Shown one piece after another: positions 20,199 to 31,684 of a stretch of DNA of 64,000 nt. The number at the start of each line of letters is the position of its first letter. Within the stretch, counting starts at the first letter, position 1. Below the pieces are notes generated by a model, which ran no database searches, was not told the DNA's origin, and saw only the letters and a program-made list of their open reading frames with translations. The position numbers and the translations under genes are program-made. Source of the DNA: Galeruca laticollis (taxonomy: Eukaryota; Arthropoda; Insecta; Coleoptera; Chrysomelidae); NCBI GenBank assembly GCA_963921935.1, contig OY998175.1, positions 152,883,309 through 152,947,308 of the forward strand, read 5' to 3'.

Positions 20199-20763
20199 AA
20201 TAAGAACACTCTTTCTATTTATTTTCTCATAACTGAAATTCAAACCTCAATTCCTCAACGTTTCATTACCCCTTTTATGGATGATCTCGTTTTCACTAAC
20301 AGCTTCCAGCACTTTCTTTAATGTTGGTACTTTATTTTTCATAAAAAACTTATGGACAGTTCTTTGTATAGCATATTTCGCATCTTCGTCGACTTCTATT
20401 TATGTCCGACCGCTCTTCCTTTTTGGTGCCTGTACTTCTCCATGTACTTTTTGTTCTCTCAAAATTTTGTAGATGCTTGATTTTGAGGCTCCCGTGTAAT
20501 CTGAACAGATATCTATTAATTCTTCTTTTAGACGCGGTTGATTTTTTTACAGACGCTGAAATATACACAGTATGATTTTTTTCCTTTTCAGTTCGAGCGG
20601 TTAATCTTTTTCCACTTGAGGATGACCGTTCTGGCACAACTTCCATCGTCCAATGAAAGGAATTCACGACTAGAATCTTGAATATTTTATTTACTAGCTT
20701 CGCACAACACTTTATACAGCCGCTAATACTATCACAAATAGCACCAGAGTATTTTAATTGCAC
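20199..20763 (-). pseudogene. IS630-type DDE transposase, N-terminal third
   Basis: In shifting minus-strand frames this reads a helix-turn-helix segment (DICSDYTGASKSSIYKILRE), a basic linker (KVHGEVQAPKRKSGRT), and EVDEDAKYAIQRTVHKFF, NKVPTLKKVLEAVSENE, ending in GNETLRN, where the sequence joins the C-terminal part near 14100. It completes the transposase interrupted by the Jockey-like insertion. A 137-codon open stretch (20350-20763) runs partly in another frame. Confidence 0.7.
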
Positions 20764-21899
20764 AAAATTAACAATTATTTACACTAAGTCACAATAAAGG
20801 ACATGATAGGTTAAAATTGGTCACATCATACAGTCGAAGTAATACAAGAATTACTCGTCACTTGTACTTATCGACGATATAGGCACTTCGATCCGAATTT
20901 TAGAAAAATTATATTTTGTGTAATTAATTAAGTATAACAGATATTTCTTAATAAAATGAAAAAGGCGGTCTAATCTACCGTAACCGACGTTCGTATACCA
21001 TTGCGACTCTGTTGCCAGACTAATATGGAAGTCGTATTTGATGAACCAAAGGGAGACGGGCGTCTTTCGAGTCGCAGTTCAGGCAGGCGTTGCCACTATT
21101 TGAAGAGAGTTCTTAAATATGAGAAATAGAAGTACAAAGTTTATTTCGTATTAATAGCATTTTTCTACGTGATTCATAAATACTACTACACTTTAGTGCT
21201 TATGCAATATACTTTTTTTAATGTATCTCATCTATGGTAACAGCTATAGAAAGTATTTATACTTATTCTACCAAGAGCTGGACGTGTGGCGAATCAAAGT
21301 ATTACAGACATAAGTGAATTTTAAGAAATTCAAGAATACATGTCAAAATTATTAGTTCTAGAGTTTTTTAAAGTATTTCCAAATTATTCACAAAGATAAA
21401 GAAATTTTAGAATTAAATATGACATCAATGCTTTTATCTTCTTGTTTAGAGGTTTCAAGATCATTACACTTTCTAAACTTCCATCTTGGTTGTAGTGTAA
21501 ACAAATTCATTTTATTTTCACTAGAATAAAATTGTATGCTACCTAGCGAATTATTTTTACAGAAAAACGAGACAGTAATTATACGCCAGGCAGTATTGAA
21601 AGCAATGGTAAGTAACATTCAACAATATACTTCTGCATGTAGGTTTTTCTAGCAACGGTTTTTTATTGTCGCTTATGGTATATGAAGGAAGAACATCTAT
21701 TGCTGGGGATTTTTTATGCGAGTCCACTATTCTGCAGTTGTTGAACAGGCATCTAACAGTAAAATAAATTGTGATCCCTAAACCACCCCATAACTACCCA
21801 CCAAAACAAAAAAAAATCATTAGAACAGTTGATAGCAATTTTTTTATGTGAATCTGAATGACTGAATGGATGAATTTTACTCTTGCTCCCTCCATACTA
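20764..21899. other. No recognisable gene
   Basis: AT-rich sequence with only short open stretches. The 5' flank of the IS630-type transposon must end somewhere here, but I cannot place its terminus. Confidence 0.4.
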
Positions 21900-21925
21900 T
21901 GAAATAATTTATGAACCAAAAACTA

Positions 21926-22318
21926 CCTCCCCCCCCAACAACCCTCCCGAAGTAGAAAAATCTTACTGCAGTTAATATATCTGTTGTTCGATGTTTTTTA
22001 TGGAAATTAATTATGCTACACTTGCTGAATACGCTCTGTAGGGTGAAATATATTTTTTAATTGTTTAAAGTCGCATCCACCCAGAGGGTTATTAGCGACT
22101 GCTGTATTTATTCAATGATACAATACATATACAAATATATAGATACATATACAATACAGTTATGTACAATTTACATTTCTAATTATTTCTTAAATTTTGT
22201 CAAGTAAGTTAATCGTTTTAAGGTATGCGCACAAGTTTTCAACGTTACACTGTTCCCCTAAGACCACTCAGGTTAGATTTTATAGACCACTGTGTTCTCG
22301 CGGGCCTGAGTGACGGAG
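21926..22318. mobile_element. Unclassified ~393-bp insertion flanked by 26-bp direct repeats
   Basis: TGAAATAATTTATGAACCAA AAACTA occurs at 21900-21925 and again at 22319-22344. The sequence between starts with a C-rich run and includes ATACAATACATATACAAATATATAG; it has no open frame. A long target duplication of this kind fits a short non-LTR or SINE-like insertion. Confidence 0.5.
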
Positions 22319-22344
22319 TGAAATAATTTATGAACCAAAAACTA

Positions 22345-24350
22345 ATGAAGTTATGTTCCGTCTTCTCGAGTATATTACTAAGTCATCTGCATATAGCCTA
22401 GCTTTAATATTCGAATTACAGTTTTGGATGATATCATTTATAGCAATTAGAAATAGAGTTACACTTAAGGAGCATTCCTGTGGTATTCCATTAATTTGGG
22501 TTTTTAAAGGCGAATATGTGCCATTAGCTCTGACCGTAAAAACGCGATTTTTCAAAAAGTTGCAAACAAATTTTAACATATTTCCTGTTATGGACCAGCT
22601 TTTCTAATGTTTTTATGATCTTGTGACGCCAAACGGTATCATAGGCTTTCGATATATCAAGGAAAATTGCTAACACATATTGTTTATTAGCAAAGGCTTC
22701 ATGTACTTCTGATTCTAGATCCACTAAGTTATTGATTGCTAATCTTCGTTTTCTGAAACCGCTTTGTTCAGGAATAAGAAGATTTCGACTTTCCAAAGTG
22801 CACATTAATCTGTCATTGATGATTTTATCTAATATCTTACCCATTGCACATGAGAGCACAATTGGTCTGTAAGAGCTTGTGAGTGCTTTGGGTTTACCAT
22901 GTTTATGCATTGGAATAACAATAGATTTAAGCCAAATCTGAGGAAAGGTATTGTTTGTCCATATCCTATTGTAAATATGTAGTAGCAGTTCCTTGGCTAG
23001 ACTTGGGAGTCCTTTGAGGAATGTTATTGGAATATTATCTGGTCCAGCTGCTGTTTCTTTTGATAAGCGTTTTGCGTGATTTAATTCCTGCATTGTTATT
23101 GGTTCATTGACTGGTTCATCAGAATTTTCTTCTAGTTCTACGAAGGTTTGTTGCTGTATACGTTTGAAGTTTAAAAACTTGTTTGTGTAGTTGCTATCGC
23201 TAGAATGTTTCTCAAATGATCTTGCGAAGGATTTACAGATTTGTTCAGGAGTAGTGACGGTGTTATTTTGATATTTTAGGACATTTATGTGGGACTGGTA
23301 GTTCACTGCAGAAAACTTTTTAATATTGTTCCACACTATTTTGGATGGGGTAGAATTGTTAATACTGGATATAAACTGTTTCCAAGAATCTTTTTTTTAT
23401 CGTTAATCGAGCTTGGGCTCTTAAGCGTTTAAATTGGATTAAATTTTCCTGAGACTTCATTTTCTTGTATTTGTTAAATGCTTTTTTGTAGTTCTTTGTT
23501 GCTTCTGCACATCGATTATTCCGCCAAGGAACAGCTGGATGTTTTTTTGATAATTCTAGCTCTTCTGATAGCAAGTTCTGCAACAGTTATGATAATGTCG
23601 AAGAGCTTTTATACCATCTCATCTATATCTAAGCTTAGAATATCACTGATACAGTTGCCGCTGAGTTTATACAGTATTAGATTATTAAAGTAGTCCCAAT
23701 TGGCTATGTTAAAGTTCCATTTTTCCAGAAGTGGGACTTCATTAGCTGAGCTGCCATAAATAATGATAGGGTAATGATCGCTATCGTAAAGATCTTGCAG
23801 GACATCCCAGTTGAATATCAGTGATAAAGTAGGATCACAAAGGGAGAGATCTATCGCCGATTCTGCGCCAGTGGCCGTATTAAATCTGGTTGGTCGACCA
23901 TCATTCATAAGATTTATATTTTTTTGGTTAATTATTTGTTCCAGTGTATTTCCAAATTGGGAGTTGCTTTTTGAGCCCCAAATATTATTAAAGGCATTGA
24001 AGTCGCCAACTATAAGTCTTGGAAGTGGGAGTTGAATTAGTAAATCTTCAATCTCTTGCATACTGGCTGAAGTGTTTGGAAGACAATAAATATTACATAA
24101 AGATAATTTCGTTGGTCAATCGATGCAGACGGCGACAGCCTCAGGATTCGTTTTTAATTGTATGGGTACTGCGTCTATAGAATTTTTCACGTAAATAGCC
24201 ACGCCTCCGCTTGCAATAGACTGGTTTGTTCTATTATTAGAGAAACGTGTCTCCTGAAGACATATTATTGAAGGGGACTGTTCGGCTAGTAAAATTTTTG
24301 ACATTTCTAAATGGGCATATAACCCGTTTCAATTCCATTGTAATATAGTC
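22345..24350 (-). pseudogene. I/Jockey-type non-LTR ORF2 (endonuclease and RT), 3'-truncated
   Basis: From about 24350: QWNxNGLYAHLEMSKILL, SPSIICLQETRFS, GGVAIYVKNSI (endonuclease start), then RLIVGDFNAFNNIWGS, FNTATGAESAIDLSLCD and DSDHYPIIIYG. A linker with VPWRNNRCAEATKNYKKAF follows, then the RT: KETAAGPDNIPITFLKG, IVIPMHKHGKPKALTSSYRP, LSCAMGKILDKII, EQSGFRKRRLAINNLV, AIFLDISKAYDTVW, NGIPQECSLSVTLFLIAIND and LYADDLVIYSRRR. The sequence stops soon after the YADD box, so thumb and RNase H parts are absent. Frameshifts separate 24304-24116, 24061-23609, 23583-23359, 23336-22524 and 22579-22328. Copying machinery of a dead element. Confidence 0.88.
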
Positions 24351-26177
24351 GTGAATTTAATACGTATTTGAAATTCTTTAGGTCGAGCACAGAGGTATTG
24401 ATGATACAGACGAATCGCTATACTCTTGATTACTAGATTCTTGATTTAATTGAGATATCATTTTTTTAGAAATCCTGGTACATTTACTTTTCATTTTTTT
24501 ATCTGTGAAGTAGGTAGTATATTTAATCACAGACTAAAGAGACATGACCCATGTCCGTTTTCATTTCATTGGCCTTTATATGTCTAGTTCTGTGGCTAAA
24601 GACAATGTGCGCAAGTCCATTCTCTCAAAATCTCACCATTCTCTTGGTTTTACCCAGTAGAGTACTCCCATAGGAGTATATGAGCATTCTCTTACCTTTT
24701 AGAATAAGAATTTTATCATTTTAGGAGAGTGACATGCGCAGTAAAGCTAAATTGTGAGAGAGAGAGAGAGCTCCTACACGACGACTCACACAAGTTTGTG
24801 AATAGGGCCCCAGGGCATCTCTCAGATGCGGAAAAGTTAGTTTTAATCGTTAAAACCGTTTATTTTGTTTATAAAAAGTTCCTAAAAAATCTATTATTAG
24901 TAATAAATCGACTTTTATTGTTTTTAGATGCTTGTGAAAATATTGCAATAGAATTTCCAGATAATTATGCATCTTGTTACCAGATAACAGATTCAGATAC
25001 AAACGAAGAATATTTGCTAGATGATAGAACAGGTACGAATATAATAATACAATCCCATTTAAATGAAAATTCCACACAAAGAAATTTGTTGGAACTCATG
25101 TAAGCCATTGAAAAACTATTTTTTAAGGAGAAATTTCAATCTCCAAAAATTTGACAGTTTTTGAAATAATTCAATTTAGGTGTTTTTAATAAATTCTCTT
25201 ACAGTCCACATTTGACGCCAAGTGATTTTAACTTAATTTGCATTAAGAAGTAGTACTTATGCTTTTAAAGATTGACTACGTGTTTTGAGGGTTGAATTTT
25301 ATGAAATGGGGAATGTGTAGCTCAGTTTAATGCTGACGAAGTATTTTTAGATGTTTACATTATATTTCAATTTTTATTGATCAAAAAGTGGTTATTTATA
25401 AGATAGCCCTGGTATATTTGATGTTTTATTTGATTAATTTCATAAATAATAATACAATTTTCGGATTGGCTAAGGGGTATATCTGTCATATTTTTATTTA
25501 GTTTCAGGTTTGTCAAATGCCAATTTGAGAACAGGTAAAATGGTTTTATATCTTCAGATGACAGAGAGTAAGTGATACAAAAATTCTCATCTTCTAGTTT
25601 TGAGTAATTTAAAATCAGGGAATATCTACAAAATCTTCTGATTTAATTTTAAACTTTAAGCTTGTACCAGCTCAACATTCAGTTGTTTCGGGAGTCAATT
25701 CACGAGATTGTCCGTTAATTGAACGTATACGTTCGTGACGTCATGAGCGTAGATTTGTGGGAACTGTAATTCTCAGGGAACCATTCATGAGCTAATCATT
25801 CCCAAATGGTCGCTCAAATATTCGGTCGACGATGCGAGTGCTTTTTATAAGACGTTCATTGGGTACGTTGAGTTAAGCGAGTTTTTTGTGAACTGTTTCC
25901 TGTGTGTTTAAATACCTAATCCTTTCTCCTCCGTTGTGCTTTTTTGAAGTAAAGATGAATGTAGAAGATATTTTGGTGGACAATATGGATAATATTGTGA
26001 GGGTAGCTGAAATTTTGATACAAGGTGTTCAGGGACAATTTTATGTCCATTTGACAATTTAACAAAAAATATGTTTATCTGTTTATTTAGTATTCATTTG
26101 GGTTTCGTAGTGTACAGACGTCTTATAGTTCTGTTATCATTAGCGCTACGGAAAAAAGAGTGAATCAAAACAAATTA
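24351..26177. other. Mostly non-coding; two weak exon candidates
   Basis: An internal exon is possible at about 24929-25031 (TTTTTAG before, ACAG/GTACGA after; DACENIAIEFPDNYASCYQI then TDSDTNEEYLLDD). A short ORF at 25955-26062 (MNVEDILVDNMDNIVRVAEI) might be a first exon. Neither has a recognisable domain. A (GA)7 run is at 24757-24770. Bases 24824-24870 repeat at 36862-36908. Confidence 0.3.
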
Positions 26178-27427
26178 CGAGGATGTATTGATATCTAGTT
26201 AGCCTAGACCAGTTCCATGCATAAACAAAATATTGCGTTACCATAGCAACGGACAATAACTTATTAGAAGTGTCAGTGTAAAGTTTGACGTCAAAAAAGT
26301 AAACCAGAGTTACGTAATAAATTAAAAGAAAAAAGATTACCACCGAAATTGTGAAAATCGAAAAATTGGAGTATCGAGCCATCATCAAGTACCTGTATTT
26401 AAAAGGGTTAATAGGTAAGCAGATTTACGAAGATATGCTTAACACCCTTGGTGATCAATGTCCTTCGTATGCGACCGTGAAAAATTGGACTGCAAGCTTC
26501 AAAAGAGGTAAATTTTCCATTGAAGATGATGACCGATCGGGAAGGCCAGTTTCTGTGTCAGTCCCCGAAAATATCGATGCAGTTCATGACATGATTTTAT
26601 CAGATCGTCGAATTGGGCTAAAACGGATATCTGAAGCACTGAATATTTCATACGAACGCGTTCATTATATAGTTCACGTCAATTTGGACATGAGAAAAAT
26701 TGGTGCAAAATGGATCCCCAAATGTTTGAATGTTGACCAAAAGCGTGCAAGGGTAGAAGCATCGCGTTCGATCTGTGCTCGATTTGAAAACGATGTAGAC
26801 TTCTTAAACCGAATTGTTACTATGGATGAGACTTGGGTACATTTCTACGATCCAGAAACAAAGCAACAATCGATGGAATGGCGACACTCTGGTCCTCCAA
26901 GACCTAAGAAGTTTCGTGTCCAAAAATCTGCTTAAAAGTTCTTGCTTCAGTTTTTTCGGATTGCCATGGAGTAATCATGATTGATTTTTGGGATAAGGCT
27001 AGAAGAATAACTGGAGTTTACTATTCGACATTACTGACCACTCTACGGAAAAAAATTAGAGAAAAAAGACGCGGAAAGCTATCCAACGGTGTTTTTTTTG
27101 CAGGACAACGCCCCTGCACACAAATCTCAAGTTGCCATGCAAAAAATTCGTGATTTACGGTTTGAAATACTAGAACACCCCCTTATTCACCAGATTTGGC
27201 AGTTTAAAATGTCGTAAATTTTCTTCCAACGAGGAGGAAATAAAAGCTGTGTAGGTCTGGTTTGCAGAGCAAGAAGAAACATTTTTTTTGAAAGGTCTAG
27301 AGACGTTGCAGATTCGCTGTAATAAATGTATCCAATTAAGAGGAGAATATGTTGAGTAATAAAATATTTTGACATTGAAGTTTTGTTTGGTTCTATAGTA
27401 GGCTATGAATTTTTCAATATATCCTCA
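26178..27427 (+). mobile_element. Complete mariner element, about 1250 bp
   Basis: Inverted ends resembling CGAGGATGTATTGATA (26178 onward) and its imperfect complement ending at 27427 are flanked by TA (26176-26177, 27428-27429). The single transposase gene lies between, on the plus strand. Size and structure are standard for mariner. Confidence 0.85.
26351..27359 (+). pseudogene. Mariner transposase, frameshifted
   Basis: Open from 26351 to 26935: N-terminal HTH region (YRAIIKYLYLKGLIGKQIYE, PSYATVKNWTASFKRGK), linker DDRSGRPVSV, second HTH (ILSDRRIGLKRISEALNIS), then WIPKCLN and the first catalytic Asp in IVTMDETWVHFYDPE. A stop after QKSA is followed in shifted frames by KVLASVFSDCHGVIMIDF, FLQDNAPAHKS (second Asp), YSPDLA (third Asp, with two bases altered) and the C-terminus NEEEIKAV, WFAEQEETFFLKGLETLQIR CNKCIQLRGEYVE. 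Inactive, but only a few changes from complete. Confidence 0.9.
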
Positions 27428-27474
27428 TAATTTATCAGTGTAATGATAAAAAAACTGGTCAATTCATAAATAAT

Positions 27475-28861
27475 ATGCAAAAAATTAACTCGATACCAGC
27501 TTTTAATGGGCCAGGACTTAATTACAGCCAACCAATGTTGTTTACAAATAACGGATCTACGATACAGGGTGTCCCATCTTAAAACACACACACTACATCA
27601 ACAACCACAAGCTTCCACTCAACAAATATTTGATAATATTCAGCAGATAATACAACCTCAGTATATTGTCAACCAACCAAATCCCACACAGTATGCATTA
27701 AATAATAGCCTTTTCTACCATAGAATGTCAACAACTAGTGACGAGGAATTTTTAGGATTTGATGAGAATGAGCAAAATAATTGTTCGAAAGAAAATCCTT
27801 GGCAAGTAGTTAAGAAAAGCTCAGAAAGAAGAAAAAATACTGCAATTAATAAACTATCAGAGACTGTAACAAATAACAAATTTAGTTCTTTAACACACCA
27901 AGATGAAGAAGTAGGAGAAGAAGAAGCTACTAAAAGTAATGAAAGTGTAAATAGAACACCACCTCCAATGTACGTTTATGGAGTAATGAAATATGACGAA
28001 ATGATTCAACAACTCAATACAATAGCAAAAAACACTCAATACATCACAAAATCTCTAGCAGATAACACGGTAAAGATAAGTTGCGATACACCAGACACAT
28101 ATAGGAAAATAATAAAGTACATGAGGGACAAAAACGTAATACACCACACCTACCAACCTAAATAGGAGCGTGCCTACAGAATTTTCATCAAACACCTACA
28201 CCATACAACAGACATAAGGTTAGAAAGGTGATGAATGGTATAAATAGAATGACGAAAGAACCTTTAAATATCTTTTTCGTCGATTTAGAACCAGCAGATA
28301 ACAACAAAGACATTTACAAACTGACAAACCTACAAAATCGAGCTATACAAGTAGAAGCACCCAAAACAACAAAAGGCATTACATATACACAATGCATGAG
28401 ATGTCAGCAATATGGTCACTCGATATCATACTGCAACAGACCATTTGTGTGTGTCAAATGTGGGGGATCTCACAATACAACATCCTGCAAAAAATGTAAA
28501 GATACCCCTGCTAGGTGTGATTTCTGTGATGGTGTACACTCAGCCAATTACACGGGATGCGAATTCTGCCATAATGTATTTAAACCAAACAATGCCAACA
28601 ATCGTATGAATATACAACAAAACAAACAATATAATAACTAGACCTACTAAGCAAACAACGATATCAGTGCCTCCAACCCACTTTCCAAATCAACCACAAA
28701 ACAGCTACGCTAATGCAGTAAGAAATGGTAATTAACAACAAACAAACACTAATGACAAAATGAATAAATTCCTAGAGGAATTCAAAAACATGTTTCACCA
28801 ACTAATACAACAAAACAGCATGGTCCTAAACATGCTGACAACGCTTATTGCAAAAATTCAA
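27475..28861 (+). pseudogene. Jockey ORF1 (gag-like, zinc knuckles)
   Basis: Starts MQKINSIPAFNGPGLNYSQP (27475) and shifts frame near 27580. It continues with a Gln/Asn-rich region, ENPWQVVKKSSERRKNT and PPPMYVYGVMKYDEMIQQL, then DTYRKIIKYMRDKNVIHHTY QPK. A short deletion removes part of the PRE_C2HC region (28165-28228). Then PLNIFFVDLEPADNNKDIY and three zinc knuckles (CMRCQQYGHSISYC, CVKCGGSHNTTSC, CDFCDGVHSANYTGC) follow, and a C-terminus KFLEEFKNMFHQLIQQNSMV LNMLTTLIAKIQ. It packages Jockey RNA. ORF2 is absent because a BEL element sits just after the stop. Confidence 0.88.
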
Positions 28862-28881
28862 TAGCTTTATTAAAATAGCAG

Positions 28882-29260
28882 TGTTGAAACCACACATGTT
28901 CAATATGTTATTTTCATGTACAGTATTCAGAACACATCCAAACAATTATTTTAATTAAAATTAAATAGGCTGGGCTTGTTTCTACGCAACTTGTTTTAGA
29001 TATGTAAATAAATAAATGTCAGTGTCACTGTCGAAACAATTTTTTCCAACCTGAACAGTCTCCCAGTTAAGACCTAAGTATTTACAGAAATTAATACATT
29101 CCATCCTTCCTGCATAAGTGCATTTCTTGTATAAAGTTAAAAGTTAAAGATAAGTTATTTTTATAGTGTTTATAGTGTTTTGGAAACTAAAAGGAGAAAA
29201 AAGTAAGATTGTTCTTTATTCTTAGATCTAACTGAAAGGCTTGTCCCCATTTATTGTTTC

Positions 29261-29324
<64 letters not shown>

Positions 29325-29473
29325 CTGTCAGTTAAAGTTTATTAAACATTACTGGATTGTTGACGAAATTACAGTGTATTTATTTTTGCCCAAAAACCGG
29401 CTACTACGAAGACGCAGTCCGCTAATCGAAAGCAGATTTCTCCAAACTGTGTTACGGTAAAACGGCCGTAACA
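28882..29473 (+). repeat. 5' LTR of BEL/Pao element
   Basis: 592 bp; holds an (AT)n run of about 58 bp at 29264-29322 that is only ~10 bp long in the 3' LTR. This accounts for nearly all of the length difference. Confidence 0.95.
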
Positions 29474-29490
29474 TCTGATCCTACCGAGCC

Positions 29491-29532
<42 letters not shown>

Positions 29533-30339
29533 CATTAATAATAAAACATTTTATCGTTGAAATTCAGTTTGACAGCAAAAACTGCTGTTTTTTCTACACA
29601 TTTCATAAGTTTCCAACCAGGAGCCGTTAGGCGACGTTGCCGGATTCCAGTCATAGGTTACAACAAGCAGTTGAGTTAGTTAGTCATAGTTGTATTCATA
29701 GCATTTTAAATATTTTCTATTTATATTGAGACAAAGCCTTTCAGAGTCGATTTAATTTATAAGTCTTAACTCAAACCAAACGCCCAGTGCCGTATCGAAA
29801 AACATTCGTACGTACAATCTTCACATAAAAGTCAGATTAGATTAAAATTTTATTTCCTGTATTCAAATTGAGACAAGTATTGAGATTTGAGTCACCTCTC
29901 CATGGGCGTACTTAAAAAATTTAACTTCTGATCTATTTTCGCGTTTTGTTATTTAACAAGAAAGGTTTTAAATGAAATCGACTTACATTTGGGCCGTAAT
30001 TAAATAATTTCGGTCACATTCTACATATTTGATTTATTATTGTGCATGTATATTTTATAATACCTTTAGGTATTTCTGATTGATTTAAATTTGACTTATT
30101 GTTGTTTATGTCTTTTATGATCGTTATTGCGTGATTATTCCTATAGATTTGATAAACATTTTATTGTCCCATTTAGCTTAAGTACAGTTTACGCGAGTGT
30201 TTTGATTTCAGTGCCACTAAATAATTTCGAGTGATTTGTGCTTTTCCAAGATCACTGCGTGATCTTTTCATGTTATCGTATAGTTGTAAAACATTTCCTT
30301 TCATTCGAACCACCTTACTTTTTCATTCCAAAGCACAAA
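29474..30339 (+). other. BEL/Pao 5' leader
   Basis: Non-coding leader between LTR and gag, with a second (AT)n run at about 29494-29530. No TGG-type primer-binding site is obvious right after the LTR, where the sequence reads TCTGATCCTACCGAGCC. Confidence 0.6.
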
Positions 30340-31684
30340 ATGGCGGACATGAAAGCCTTAAAGAAAGCTCGAAAAAAAGCTAAAGCGTCTATCACACGGA
30401 TCCAAACTTGGATCACAGATAAGATAAATTCCGAAACCGATTTATTTGAAATTCAATGTAGATTTAATTCATTAAACACGGAGATGAGTAAATATAATGC
30501 TGCACAGGATGAAATTGAAGATTTAGATTTTGACAATACAGATTTAGAAGATAGAGATAACTTTGAAAACAATTTCTATAAATTAGAATCAATTTTCAAT
30601 GGAAAAATTAGTAGCCTAAATAGACATGCACCTCTCACTTCAAATCCAAGCAGTATAGTTTCTGCCTTCAATGATTAATAGAGATTTAAGTTCAATTCCT
30701 ACATTAAAATAATTTTTCGAGATCATTGGAGATAGATGCAATGCACTAGAATCCCTAAGCGGTTCTTCCTCATTCGTGACGTACGAAACTAAATCGCAAA
30801 AAGGTGTTTCTAAGACAAAGACCACCTTGCATGTAAATAATGCTCCTCTTAGTTCACCAACAAACAAACGAAGAACTTGTTGGTACTGTAAAATCGCGAA
30901 TCACGACATTTATAGATGTCAAAAACTTTCGAATCTAACTTCAGAAGATAAATATAATTTCCTTAGGTCACTTTCGTTATGCTTTAATTGTATGGGAGCA
31001 AAACATTTTCCATCAGAGTGTAAGTCAAAGGGTTGCACCATGTGTGGTAGAAAATACCACACTCTCCTTCATAGGAATCCTGTCCATAATCCTACTCTAT
31101 GTCATTCCAATGACCAGGATTCCCAAAATCCCAGGCATGGACCGAGGACTGTTTCCAGGCCTCAAGTCAGCACTGGGGTCACTCCAACGGTAGTTTTAGA
31201 TAATCGTAATTGTTCTAATAGGTCTTCGAATGAAAACTGGAGGTCTTCTCAATCTTCTTCCAATCAGAATGCTAACTATGCACATTCGACAAGCGACCCC
31301 GAGCCAGAAACTCGAGTGAATCTTCTGGTACTTTCCATGCCATCCTCTCTGTTAGTAGGCAAGGGAGATCCTGAGATTCTACTAGCAACTGCGGTAGTAA
31401 ATGTTCTTTCCGACAATGGTCCTCCTGTCAAGGCCCGAATCATTTTTGACAATGGTAGTCAATGCTCATTCATCGCCGAAAAACTCGCAAGAAAATTAAA
31501 TGCAAAAACTTACTATAATCCACTTCACTTTTCCGGCATTAAGTGCACTCCAACGATTTCTAACAAAATGTTAGATATAGTCATTCTTTCCAATGCACAA
31601 GAAGATTTCCAGTTTAAAGTGTCTTGCGCAGTACTTCCGGTAATCACTTCAAGATTGCCTAGAATCCTCTCGGGTTCAATTTAG
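30340..31684 (+). pseudogene. BEL/Pao gag and protease
   Basis: ATG at 30340 begins MADMKALKKARKKAKASITR, a BEL gag N-terminus, followed by a helical acidic region. The frame stops at 30678 and a deletion removes much of the capsid. It resumes at 30776 with zinc knuckles (CWYCKIANHDIYRCQKL, CFNCMGAKHFPSEC, CTMCGRKYHTLLH) and the protease (ARIIFDNGSQCSFIAEKLAR, where Asn replaces the Ser/Thr usual in D-S/T-G). Open to a frameshift at 31684; LANPEFHVPSDVDLLLGAGA continues in the next frame. Confidence 0.88.

Larger units (their letters stand above)
13061..20600 (-). mobile_element. IS630/Tc1-type DDE transposon split by a nested retroelement
   Basis: The C-terminal half of a DDE_3-type transposase (13061-14141) and its N-terminal half (about 20199-20600) lie on the same strand, separated by about 6 kb that is a Jockey-like element. 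A stretch of about 110-120 bp (14021-14141, GAACACTCTTTCTATTTATT onward) is repeated at 20199-20310, either an unusually long target duplication or a local duplication at insertion. Outer TIRs were not found by eye. Confidence 0.7.

Noticed and set aside
26146..26388. 80-codon hydrophobic minus-strand frame
   Set aside because: Antisense of the mariner leader and transposase start.
29254..29460. Frame beginning with Tyr-Ile repeats
   Set aside because: Translation of an AT microsatellite in the BEL LTR. The Tyr-Ile run at the start of the 43009-43344 frame is rejected for the same reason; only its C-terminal hAT part is real.
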